Source of the DNA: Ruminococcaceae bacterium YAD3003
GTDB lineage: Bacteria; Bacillota; Clostridia; Saccharofermentanales; Saccharofermentanaceae
Reading direction: 5' to 3'
NCBI GenBank assembly: GCA_900107185.1
Contig: FNPA01000002.1
Location: 124,001 to 188,000 of the forward strand
Length of the DNA: 64,000 nt
Shown here: piece by piece, positions 26,747 to 34,928 of the stretch
Layout of the letters: each line of letters starts with the position of its first letter
Numbering within the stretch: position 1 is the first letter of the stretch
Position numbers and translations under genes: made by a program
Notes under the pieces: model-generated
The model's input: the letters and a program-made list of their open reading frames with translations, nothing else
Database searches by the model: none
Told to the model about the DNA's origin: nothing

Positions 26747-27700
26747 GTGGAGACAAGAATTGACAGATTCGGCAGTGTCCGTGAAGACAAGATCAACCAG
26801 CTCAAGGAGCTGATTGCAGAATCGAACAATATTGTGTTCCTTGGCGGAGCAGGTGTATCTACCGAGAGCGGAATTCCTGATTTCAGAAGCGGCGCCGGTA
26901 TTTACAATACTGAGAGCGGTACTAAGTACAGACCGATAGATATCATTGCTCACGACTTTTTCATGGAGCATCCTGAAGAATTCTTCGATTTCTATAAGCG
27001 TAAGCTCATTTATCCTGATGCAAGACCGAATAAGGCTCACAAGGCTCTCGTAAGACTAGAGAGACAGGGTAAGCTCAAGGCTATCATTACCCAGAACATT
27101 GATAACCTCCATCAGGAAGCAGGCAGTAAGTGCGTGATCGAACTTCACGGTTCAGTATTCAGAAACTACTGCATGGATTGCGGTAAGAAATTTAATATCG
27201 AATACATTGCTGCACAGGAAGGTGTTCCTCACTGTGACAGATGCGGCGGTATCGTAAGACCTGATATCGTTCTTTATGAAGAGAACTTAGAGCATGAGAA
27301 CGTTGATAATGCTATTAAGGCTGTTAAGAAGTGTGATCTTATGATCATTGCAGGAACATCACTTACTGTTTATCCTGCAGCTACTTTCGCGCAGTTCCTG
27401 AAGCATAACCGCATTGTTATCATCAACAAGAGTTCTACATATATGGATCTTAAGGCAATGCTCACCATCCACGATAACGTAGGTGATGTTTTGGATAAGT
27501 GCGTTCCGAAGCGTGTATCCAGAAAGAATTCTGCATCTGCCAAGAAGACATCATCAAAGACTTCTGCCAAGAAGACGACAACCAAGTCAAAGAATGCTGC
27601 AGCAGATAAGAAAGTAACTGCAAAGAAAGCACCTGCTAAGAAGCCTTCTACAGGCAAGTCTGCATCTTCAAAGGCGAAGAAGGATGAAAGCAAATCTTAA
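26747..27700 (+). CDS. Sir2-family NAD-dependent deacylase with H1-like tail
   Basis: GTG start 8 bp after GAGGT. Sirtuin core (about 15-245): GAGVSTESGIPDFRS binds NAD, TQNIDNLHQEAG follows, ELHGS has the catalytic His, and CMDCG...CDRCG binds zinc. It should remove acyl groups from protein lysines with NAD use. Residues about 250-317 are almost only Lys, Ala, Ser and Thr, with AKK and KAPAKKP repeats like histone H1 or bacterial HU-tail proteins. This tail is absent from ordinary CobB proteins and suggests DNA or RNA binding. It overlaps the next gene by 17 bp. Confidence 0.92.
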   Translation: METRIDRFGSVREDKINQLKELIAESNNIVFLGGAGVSTESGIPDFRSGAGIYNTESGTKYRPIDIIAHDFFMEHPEEFFDFYKRKLIYPDARPNKAHKALVRLERQGKLKAIITQNIDNLHQEAGSKCVIELHGSVFRNYCMDCGKKFNIEYIAAQEGVPHCDRCGGIVRPDIVLYEENLEHENVDNAIKAVKKCDLMIIAGTSLTVYPAATFAQFLKHNRIVIINKSSTYMDLKAMLTIHDNVGDVLDKCVPKRVSRKNSASAKKTSSKTSAKKTTTKSKNAAADKKVTAKKAPAKKPSTGKSASSKAKKDESKS

Positions 27701-29546
27701 TTTTTATACAGATAAACAGAAGGTAATACTTGCCGACCTGACCAGGTTGAATGGCCAGAGCGGCATTTTATCTTTTTTGAGACTGTTATCATTTGTTGGA
27801 GCGGTTGCTCTTATAATCTGGGGATTTGTAAGTAATCTCCCGGTCGTTTACAGCATTGGATTTGCATTATTCGCTTTGTTTATTGTTCTTTGCATCATTC
27901 ACGGAAAGATACTGTCAAAGATCCAGTATCTTACAGAGTTAAATAACGTTGATAAAGCTTACATTGCCAGGATCAAAGGTGATTTCAATGAATTAAGAAA
28001 TATCGCTGTCAGCGGACTTAAAAGGGCAGAGGATATCGGTCTTGCGAAGAGCAGATTATATGGTAAGGATTTTGAGCTTCCGGAGCATGATTATTGTTCA
28101 GATTTAGACCTCTTCGGCAAAAAGTCTTTGTTCTCACTTCTTAATGTTTCAGAGACATCTTTCGGCAGGAGAAGATTTGCCGATAAACTCTTGAATCTGA
28201 ATTCTTCTGAACTCACATTGGATGACATTAAGAATAAACAGTCAGCTGTCAGTGAGCTCTGTTCTAAGCCTGATTTCCTTATGGATTACCAGGCTACTGC
28301 TAAGTGCGGCAAGATGACTAAGGACCCAAAGACTCTTTTGGATTTTGCTGTAAACGCATCGAAAACAAAGACCTCTACAAATGTTCTCGGTATCATCGGT
28401 TGTGCTGTCTGGCTCTTAGTGCCGGTAGCATTTTTCGCTTTGCCTGATTTTGCGAATGCATCAATACCTGCATGCCTTATTATCAATCTCATTATCTGGG
28501 TTGTTGGACATGCGTTTAATGACAGTTACATAAAGGCATGTGAAGGAATGTCTGCACAGGTTTCAACCATCCGTAAACTCTATGAGATACTTGAGAATAC
28601 AGGTTTTGAAGATGCTTATATTAAGAGCCTGGTAAGTGGAAAAGGTGATACCAAGTGTGCTTCTGAATCATTGAAAGATCTGACGGCTGTATTAAGACTT
28701 GCCACATTAAGGAGCCAGCCTCTTTTCGCGCTGCTGTTAAATGTGATTCTTCCTCTCGATTATCTCATCGCTTTCCTTTTGGGTAACTGGGCAGTTAAGT
28801 ACGGAAAAAATCTTCCTTCTCAGATAGATGATCTCGCTGAATTGGAATCTCTTATGTGTGCTGCACAGACAGGCCTTGTATTCAAAGAGAGTGCTGTCCC
28901 TGTATTTGTAGAATCTGATAAGCCTGAAGATAATGCATATTTCGAAGGCGTAAATGTATTCCATCCGCTTATCGACCAGGAAACATGTGTAAGCAATTCG
29001 ATTACTGTTAAGTCTGATATCGCGATCATTACCGGATCTAATATGTCAGGTAAGACTACCATGATCAGAACAGTTGGCGTATGTACTATCCTGGCGCTTA
29101 CAGGCGGGCTCGTACCCGCAACAAGTATTAACCTCGGAAGAATGAGAGTAATGAGCTCGATGAGGATCGTTGACAGCCTCGAAGAGAATATGAGTACGTT
29201 TAAGGCTGAACTCATCAGAATCTCAGGAGTAATTAAGGGCGCACAGGATAACAGGGCTTTGTTGTTCCTTATCGATGAGATCTTCAGAGGAACAAATTCC
29301 GATGACAGAACAGAGGGTGCACTAACAGTTTTAACGAAACTGTCAAAGCCTTATATATGCGGTCTTATGACAACTCACGATTATGCAATGATTGATAAAA
29401 CAAAAGTTGATTTTAATAACATTAGGTACTATCATTTCTCGGAATCTTATACAGATACCGGTATTGAATTCAACTATATACTGGCCTCAGGAATCAGCAG
29501 AAAATCGAATGCGAAATACCTTATGAAACTCGTTGGTATCGAATAA
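27684..29546 (+). CDS. Membrane-associated MutS-family ATPase
   Basis: 620 residues. Two N-terminal membrane helices (about 28-75) and further hydrophobic segments near 235-280 and 345-375 surround the MutS-type core. The C-terminal ATPase has Walker A TGSNMSGKTTMIR, Walker B LFLIDEIFRGTNSDDR and MTTHD. No mismatch-recognition domain is present. This is a known MutS-related membrane family of unsettled role. The start overlaps the sirtuin gene, so the two are coupled; AAGAAGG precedes the ATG. Confidence 0.85.
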   Translation: MKANLNFYTDKQKVILADLTRLNGQSGILSFLRLLSFVGAVALIIWGFVSNLPVVYSIGFALFALFIVLCIIHGKILSKIQYLTELNNVDKAYIARIKGDFNELRNIAVSGLKRAEDIGLAKSRLYGKDFELPEHDYCSDLDLFGKKSLFSLLNVSETSFGRRRFADKLLNLNSSELTLDDIKNKQSAVSELCSKPDFLMDYQATAKCGKMTKDPKTLLDFAVNASKTKTSTNVLGIIGCAVWLLVPVAFFALPDFANASIPACLIINLIIWVVGHAFNDSYIKACEGMSAQVSTIRKLYEILENTGFEDAYIKSLVSGKGDTKCASESLKDLTAVLRLATLRSQPLFALLLNVILPLDYLIAFLLGNWAVKYGKNLPSQIDDLAELESLMCAAQTGLVFKESAVPVFVESDKPEDNAYFEGVNVFHPLIDQETCVSNSITVKSDIAIITGSNMSGKTTMIRTVGVCTILALTGGLVPATSINLGRMRVMSSMRIVDSLEENMSTFKAELIRISGVIKGAQDNRALLFLIDEIFRGTNSDDRTEGALTVLTKLSKPYICGLMTTHDYAMIDKTKVDFNNIRYYHFSESYTDTGIEFNYILASGISRKSNAKYLMKLVGIE

Positions 29547-29668
29547 GAATCCTCTTTTGACAAATTAAGTCTGTATTTTGATTAAATGTCGTTTTTTAAT
29601 TATAAATATTGTTGATTTATATCATATTTATGTATAAAATCAAATTGGAGAGGTTTTGAAGTGCTTAT

Positions 29669-31405
29669 ATGTTCGAAGGATTAAGTGGATATCTGTCGAT
29701 TGTTTTGGACTACTCCGTTATATTAGAGTTTTCCTCTTCACCGGCAATAAACGAATTAATTGAAATCATTGATGAGAAGGGCTTAGATGTCTATGTCAGT
29801 GATACCTTTAAGCTTCTCCATTATTGTGTTGTAGAACAGCAGGTTCCCAAGGACAGAAATGCTCAGGCTGTTATGCGTTCATTGATGCAGAGTCTTCTTA
29901 AGACGGAGAGACTTCATCTTGTTCATGCATGCAATACCGAAGATTTTATTGAAAAGCTAAATGAGTTAAACGATACCTGTATTGTAACTACGAGACGTTC
30001 AATGTTTGCTAAGCGTCTTTATGAGAAGGCTCCCAGATTTAACGGTCATGTAGCTATTGTTTCTTTCAGAGACGGATACAGGGAATTTAATTCAATTGAA
30101 CAGATGATCGCTGATTATCCGCTCCCGGAGATCAGTAAACTCGCGCAGAATAACACATTCCTTGATTCAGGTGCTAGTGCAAATATCGGTGATGTGGTTA
30201 CTTCTGCTAATAATGACAGGTTTACTCTTGAGAAGAGATTAAGCGGCGGAGCCGAGGGTATGGTATTTACTACAGATAACCCGAAGCTGGTTGCTAAGAT
30301 CTATCACAAGGGTGTTATTACTCCGTTAAGATGGGCAAAGCTCAAGAAGCTTACAGAGCTCGGAATCACCTCTCCTGAATATTGTATTCCGCAGCATTTG
30401 CTTTTCTTCCACGGCACACCAGTAGGCTATACGATGGCAATCGGTAAGGGAACAACATTGTGTAATGTTTTCGATGGTCCGGATGCCATGATCGACAGGT
30501 ATCCTTACTGGACACGTAAAGATGTAGTAGATACGCTCTATAACCTTATCGGTAAGTATCTGTATCTTCACATGCATAATGTCATCGCAGGTGATATCCA
30601 GCTCAAGAATGCCTTGATCTATTCATCTTCCTGTCAGTATCTTATCGATATGGACAGTGTTCAGGTTGCTATCTATCCTTGCCCGGTTGGTACTGAAGAT
30701 TTTACTGATCCGCGACTCTGGGGCAGAGACTTCTCCAGCTTTATCAGAACTCTCAGAGACGAGGATTATTCTATTGCGATGCTCGTATTCTCAATCCTGT
30801 TCTGCGGTCTTCATCCTTATGCGACCAGAAACGGTGCAGAGACATTAAGAGAAGAGATCCTGAGCCGCAATTTCCCTTATTCATTGGATAATTCTGATAC
30901 AGAGCACATTCCTTTGGGCGGTTATCAGTATATCTGGGAATATCTTCCTGAGAGACTTCGTATAATGCTTTACAACACTTTCCATGAAGGTAAGTCATAT
31001 GAAGCAGTTGAGTGGAGACTTGCTGTTCAGGAATACAGAAATGACCTCGAGAGATTTGCTTATGACGATGTCGAAGCATATAAATTATTTCCTCGCGAAA
31101 ACTATATCCAGGCCACAGTTAACATTCAGGATGGCCGTTTGAAGTATGAGCAGAGGAAGGCTGTGGATCAGAAGAGAACTGAACCCAGACCGGTAGTTGA
31201 GAAGAAGGTGTTTAATAATGCTCCTTCTGGAAGATATGTTTCTTCAAGTATCGGCAATGGTGCATTCAGACCTATGAGGTTTGATGATGATGATCAGACT
31301 GCGAAAAAGCCTGATCCTTCTTCGCCTTTTGTTCCTGCTCCGTCAGTTAATGAAGACGCCGATGATCCTGCAAAGAAAAATAAAAAGTTCTTCGGCTTGT
31401 TCTGA
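29669..31405 (+). CDS. Protein kinase of TerY-P type with N-terminal PIN-like domain
   Basis: 578 residues. The N-terminal 160 residues look PIN-like (VLDYSVILEF, DVYVSDTFKLL, CIVTTRRSMFAKRL); this is a weak match by eye. The kinase domain (about 185-430) has the glycine loop LSGGAEGMVF, Lys in LVAKIYHKG, catalytic loop AGDIQLKNAL and metal-binding LIDMDSVQV. The last is the variant seen in kinases encoded beside TerY-type vWA genes. The C-terminal 120 residues are low-complexity. A vWA gene and a PP2C gene follow on the same strand, giving a kinase-vWA-phosphatase set. Confidence 0.82.
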   Translation: MFEGLSGYLSIVLDYSVILEFSSSPAINELIEIIDEKGLDVYVSDTFKLLHYCVVEQQVPKDRNAQAVMRSLMQSLLKTERLHLVHACNTEDFIEKLNELNDTCIVTTRRSMFAKRLYEKAPRFNGHVAIVSFRDGYREFNSIEQMIADYPLPEISKLAQNNTFLDSGASANIGDVVTSANNDRFTLEKRLSGGAEGMVFTTDNPKLVAKIYHKGVITPLRWAKLKKLTELGITSPEYCIPQHLLFFHGTPVGYTMAIGKGTTLCNVFDGPDAMIDRYPYWTRKDVVDTLYNLIGKYLYLHMHNVIAGDIQLKNALIYSSSCQYLIDMDSVQVAIYPCPVGTEDFTDPRLWGRDFSSFIRTLRDEDYSIAMLVFSILFCGLHPYATRNGAETLREEILSRNFPYSLDNSDTEHIPLGGYQYIWEYLPERLRIMLYNTFHEGKSYEAVEWRLAVQEYRNDLERFAYDDVEAYKLFPRENYIQATVNIQDGRLKYEQRKAVDQKRTEPRPVVEKKVFNNAPSGRYVSSSIGNGAFRPMRFDDDDQTAKKPDPSSPFVPAPSVNEDADDPAKKNKKFFGLF

Positions 31406-31471
31406 TCGTTTCTTCTTCGTCAAAAAACGTTTAAATCTCGCGTTTCCTTGACAGAATCTTACGTAATTGTT

Positions 31472-31480
31472 TGTTATAAT
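31472..31480 (+). promoter_or_regulatory. Extended -10 promoter of the vWA gene
   Basis: TGTTATAAT, 43 bp before the ATG. A TTGACA at 31448 is 21 bp upstream of the hexamer, too far for a usual -35. Confidence 0.55.
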
Positions 31481-31523
31481 TCATAAGTATATTGCTTCAC
31501 TTTCGTGAATACGGAGGACTATT

Positions 31524-32255
31524 ATGTTGGAAAACTTTTCGAGTTCCGATTTCGGTTCGAGCACAAGAAGAAGACTCCCGATTTGTTTCGCATTGGATAC
31601 ATCCGGTTCCATGATGGGTATTCCGATCAGGCAGCTGAATATGGGACTTCAGAATTTCGTAGCATCGATCAAAGCTAACGATGATACCAGGAATTCAACA
31701 GATATCGCCATTATCACATTTGGTTCGAAGGTCGATATCGTTATGCCTTTCGGTAAGATTTCTAAAGAAAAGGGTCTTCCTGAGATCAAGGCTTCAACAA
31801 CACTTACTCCTATCGGAGAAGGTGTCCTCACTGCATTAGAGCTCCTCAATGCACGTAAGGAAGGATATAAGGAGATGGGAATCAAGTATTTCCAACCATG
31901 GCTCGTTGTCATCACCGACGGTGCGCCTCAAGGCCCCAACGCAATGCAGAACATGGAGCTGGCTATCAAGGCATGTAATGATCTTGAGAGAGATGACAAA
32001 CTCGTTGTATTCAATATCGGTGTAGGTAACGGCGTTGATTTCGATTTGCTTAAGAGACTTTCAATTAAGCGTGAAGAGCCTATTTCAATTAACTCTACAG
32101 ACTTTGCAAAGCTCTTCGAATTCCTCGGATCTTCATCTTCATCAATCGTATCTTCCGGTATGAGCGATGATGCTCTCTACACAATGGATACATCACCTAA
32201 AGGTACTGCAGTTGATGTAGATGATTTCATGAAGTTCATTGATGAGGACGAATAA
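31524..32255 (+). CDS. vWA-domain protein (TerY-like)
   Basis: 243 residues, essentially one von Willebrand A domain. MIDAS motif DTSGSMMG, then TLTPIGEGV and ITDGAPQGPN supply the remaining metal-site residues. TerY proteins of this length accompany a kinase and a PP2C phosphatase in stress-linked phosphorylation modules. Preceded by CGGAGGA and coupled to the next gene by a 1-bp TAATG overlap. Probably the scaffold or substrate of the kinase; the stress sensed is unknown. Confidence 0.88.
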   Translation: MLENFSSSDFGSSTRRRLPICFALDTSGSMMGIPIRQLNMGLQNFVASIKANDDTRNSTDIAIITFGSKVDIVMPFGKISKEKGLPEIKASTTLTPIGEGVLTALELLNARKEGYKEMGIKYFQPWLVVITDGAPQGPNAMQNMELAIKACNDLERDDKLVVFNIGVGNGVDFDLLKRLSIKREEPISINSTDFAKLFEFLGSSSSSIVSSGMSDDALYTMDTSPKGTAVDVDDFMKFIDEDE

Positions 32256-33352
32256 TGTATAAGGGAATTACAGTCGGAGCAATAACGACTATCGGTAATA
32301 AGCATGTTAACCGCGGTACTCCTTGCGAGGACGCGTCTTATGCTGTAACCGAGAATGGCGTTTCTGTCGTTTGTATTGCTGACGGTGCCGGCGGCAAACA
32401 GTATACGGATGCAAGATTCGGTTCTGATTGCGCTGTACACGTTATAACTGAAACTCTTTGTGAGCATTTCGATGCCTTATACAATGAGAACAGGGAAGCG
32501 GCCGTAAGAGGTTATCTCATGGCGAAGCTCCGCATTGCTTTCGCAGGGATAATGGAAGAGCGAACAATAGATGTGATCGACAGATTGTCTTGCACATTGC
32601 TCTTCGTTGCGGTTAAGGACAGAAGAATGATGATCGGTCACATTGGTGACGGTCTCATCGTAAGAATATCTCCTTCAGGTGTGAGCCCTGTATCAATGCC
32701 CCAGAACGATAAAGACGGCAAGACATATTTCGTTACTGCCGCTCATGCTGATAACTATTTGCGTCTCCTTAAGACAACGGTAGATGACGTTCATGCTATT
32801 GCACTCATGACTGATGGCGTACAGGACAGCGTTTATAACGAAGAAGCAGGTCTCGTTAAGCCTGTTGTCGCAAAGATGGCTGAAGCATTCTCTGCAGGCA
32901 GGGAAGAAGCTGAAAAGTCAATTCTTGAGACCGTTCAGAAGTTTATCGTGGGTTCGAGTAACGCCAGTGACGATGCAAGTTTCGGCGTTATGTATTTCGA
33001 AGGTACGAAGGCACCGGACCCTGATGAATTAGAAGGTTCAGCAGAGAAGTTCGCATCATCAGGCGAGACTTTTAAGGAATTGTCACAAGCTATCAAGCCT
33101 GAATTGTTAGCTGCACACGAAATAATCAAGAAGTGCGCAGGAACAGAAGAGGCTGAAGGCGAAGGTGAAAAAGAGCAGGTACAGGCAGCTGAGACTGAAC
33201 CTGAAACAACTGTTGCAGCAGAAGTTAATACTGAAAATAAAGAAACAAAGCAACCCAAAACTATCAGCAAGATATCCGTTATTCTTCTTATTATCGGTGC
33301 CTTGCTTACGCTGATTGGAACAATAGAGTTGGTTATTTCGCTCAAAGGATGA
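32255..33352 (+). CDS. PP2C-family phosphatase with C-terminal membrane helix
   Basis: 365 residues. Phosphatase domain (about 1-250) with NRGTPCEDASY, ADGAGGKQYTD, GHIGDG, ALMTDGVQDS and SDDASFG, which keep the metal-binding aspartates. A Glu/Ala-rich linker (about 290-330) leads to one C-terminal membrane helix (VILLIIGALLTLIGTIELVISL), so the enzyme is tail-anchored. It should reverse phosphorylation by the upstream kinase. Start shared with the vWA stop codon. The coiled-coil gene starts 7 bp downstream. Confidence 0.9.
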   Translation: MYKGITVGAITTIGNKHVNRGTPCEDASYAVTENGVSVVCIADGAGGKQYTDARFGSDCAVHVITETLCEHFDALYNENREAAVRGYLMAKLRIAFAGIMEERTIDVIDRLSCTLLFVAVKDRRMMIGHIGDGLIVRISPSGVSPVSMPQNDKDGKTYFVTAAHADNYLRLLKTTVDDVHAIALMTDGVQDSVYNEEAGLVKPVVAKMAEAFSAGREEAEKSILETVQKFIVGSSNASDDASFGVMYFEGTKAPDPDELEGSAEKFASSGETFKELSQAIKPELLAAHEIIKKCAGTEEAEGEGEKEQVQAAETEPETTVAAEVNTENKETKQPKTISKISVILLIIGALLTLIGTIELVISLKG

Positions 33353-33359
33353 TTGATTT

Positions 33360-34208
33360 ATGAGAGAAGAGAAAAAGTACGAGATCCTTCCCGGTGTTGA
33401 GTTACCGGATCTGAAGACTATAAGAGAAGCCGCATCTGACTTCAGTGTTTCCGAAGTCGGTGATGTCGATATCAGAGAAGTTAATTTAGTTGAGCCGACT
33501 TCTGTTGAAGCTGCTACTACTGCAGCGGTTTCTCCTGAAGAACTCGCCAAGCTTAAGGATTTGGGCGATAAGGTTGCAGAGGATGAAGCTAAGGCACAGG
33601 CTGAGAGTAAGGCCAAAATGGATGAGATTAAAAAGAAAGCTGTTCATGCTTCTGAGTCTCTCAGTGATCTTAAGGCTTCCAACATGCAGCGCGTAATTGA
33701 CGATGATAAGCGTAAGGCAATCGAAGATAGCCTTAAGGCTGAACAGGAACAGCAGGCTGAGATCGATGCTAAGATCAAGGCACGTGAAGAGAGAAGACTC
33801 CTCCAGCAGAGACTTTTCGAGGAAGCAAAAGAGCGTGCTGCAAAAGAGAGAGCCGCTGCTGAAGATGCTGCTAAGAAAGAGAATGCTGATTCTGAAAAGA
33901 CAGAGGAGAAGTCTGCTGAAGAGAAGGCTGAAGTTAAGTCTGAAGAAAAGGTTGAAGCTAAGGTTGAAGCTAAGGTTGCAGAGAAGGCTGTTGAAGCTGC
34001 ACCTGCTGCAAAAGAAGAACCTGAAGAAGTTAAGGAAGAATCCAAGGAAGAGTCTAAGGCTGAAACTAAAGAAGAACCTGCTAAGAAGATTACTACAGCT
34101 GCTGAGGTTAAGCCTGAGAACTTCGTTGACGATAAGCGTGAGGCTACAATCGCTTCAGCTGATGAGACTTTCGATGATTTCAAGGAATTCCTTGGAGACA
34201 ACGAGTAA
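33360..34208 (+). CDS. Lys/Glu/Ala-rich coiled-coil protein
   Basis: 282 residues with no recognised domain. After a short folded-looking start (YEILPGVELPDLKTIREAA), residues about 60-165 are a long charged helix rich in KAKMDEIKKK and EERRLLQQRLFEEAK. About 165-245 is low-complexity EEK/EAKVEAK repeats, and the end (FDDFKEFLGDNE) is acidic. It is the last gene of the kinase-vWA-PP2C operon and ends at a strong terminator. Possibly a phosphorylated scaffold; no homology was recognised. Confidence 0.7.
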   Translation: MREEKKYEILPGVELPDLKTIREAASDFSVSEVGDVDIREVNLVEPTSVEAATTAAVSPEELAKLKDLGDKVAEDEAKAQAESKAKMDEIKKKAVHASESLSDLKASNMQRVIDDDKRKAIEDSLKAEQEQQAEIDAKIKAREERRLLQQRLFEEAKERAAKERAAAEDAAKKENADSEKTEEKSAEEKAEVKSEEKVEAKVEAKVAEKAVEAAPAAKEEPEEVKEESKEESKAETKEEPAKKITTAAEVKPENFVDDKREATIASADETFDDFKEFLGDNE

Positions 34209-34232
34209 TTATAATTAGTATTCTGATTATTG

Positions 34233-34266
34233 ACGCCGTATCTGAGTAATAGATACGGCGTTTTTT
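34233..34266 (+). terminator. Terminator of the TerY-P operon
   Basis: Perfect 11-bp stem ACGCCGTATCT/AGATACGGCGT with 7-nt loop and T6. Confidence 0.93.
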
Positions 34267-34284
34267 ATTGATACCGTGGCGAAT

Positions 34285-34684
34285 GTATTCGCAAATGACG
34301 GATATCGAAAAAGCGAATACATAACTTGGGAAAAAAGTATTCTCTTTTTCCAAAAATTGAAAATGTGAATACAAAACCTAAATAAAACGTATTCGCTTTA
34401 GGAGAAATTTGAGAATGCGAATACAAATCTCATATAAAACGTATTCGCAAATGACTGATATCGAAAAAGCGAATACAAAACTTGAGAAAAAAGTATTCTC
34501 TTTTTCCAAAAATTGAAAATGTGAATACAAAACTTAAATAAAACGTATTCGCTTTAGGAGAATTTTGAGATTACGAATACAAAACTTAAATAAAACGTAT
34601 TCGCTTTAGGAGAATTTTGAGAATGCGAATACAAATCTCATATAAAACGTATTCGCAAATGACGGATCTTATTATTTGGAATAC
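34285..34684. repeat. Array 1: eight palindromic units at exact 52-bp period, no adjacent gene
   Basis: Each unit is GTATTCGC-N20-GCGAATAC followed by a 16-bp AT-rich spacer. Units begin at 34285, 34337, 34389, 34441, 34493, 34545, 34597 and 34649. Units 2 and 5 have the variant arms GTATTCTC/GTGAATAC, and unit 8 ends in the degenerate TGGAATAC. Centres fall into three types in the order A B C A B C C A, so units 1-3 and 4-6 form a 156-bp tandem copy. The 552-bp stretch 34209-34760 holds only this array and the two flanking terminators; no gene is seen in it. Confidence 0.95.
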
Positions 34685-34725
34685 AAAACCATACAATAAA
34701 GAGGGCAGCTCTAGAATCAAATAAA

Positions 34726-34756
34726 AAAGAAGGTACCTGAATCAGATACCTTCTTT
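34726..34756 (-). terminator. Terminator of tRNA-Lys
   Basis: Stem AAAGAAGGTA/TACCTTCTTT. On the minus strand it ends in a T-run from the A-run at 34723-34728. Confidence 0.8.
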
Positions 34757-34760
34757 AGCT

Positions 34761-34836
34761 TGGTGCACCTCCAGGGACTCGAACCCTGGGCCCACTGATT
34801 AAGAGTCAGTTGCTCTACCATCTGAGCTAGAGGTGC
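34761..34836 (-). tRNA. tRNA-Lys (CTT)
   Basis: On the minus strand, acceptor GCACCTC/GAGGTGC, anticodon arm ACTGA-CTCTTAA-TCAGT giving CTT, T-arm CAGGG-TTCGAGT-CCCTG, and CCA encoded. 76 nt. Confidence 0.96.
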
Positions 34837-34928
34837 GTTAAGCAACGTCAGTAATTATAGCTATTAGCCTTTTACAAGTCAATAAGTTTTTTTATCTTTA
34901 TTAAGAATTAAATTTATTCGACAATTTG

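Noticed and set aside
29030-29400. True mismatch-repair MutS
   Set aside because: Only the ATPase part matches; the mismatch-binding domain is missing and membrane helices are present.
31448-31480. TTGACA/TATAAT promoter before the vWA gene
   Set aside because: The spacing is 21 bp, too long; only the extended -10 was kept.
33644-34201. Long open frame on the minus strand inside the coiled-coil gene (185 codons)
   Set aside because: It mirrors the low-complexity Lys/Glu/Ala codons of the plus-strand gene, giving Ser/Ala/Leu-rich text; no ribosome site or domain.
34285-34684. CRISPR array
   Set aside because: The conserved parts are two short inverted arms around a semi-conserved centre; centres recur as three types instead of unique spacers, and no cas genes are present. 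The same applies to the arrays at 48442 and 61659.
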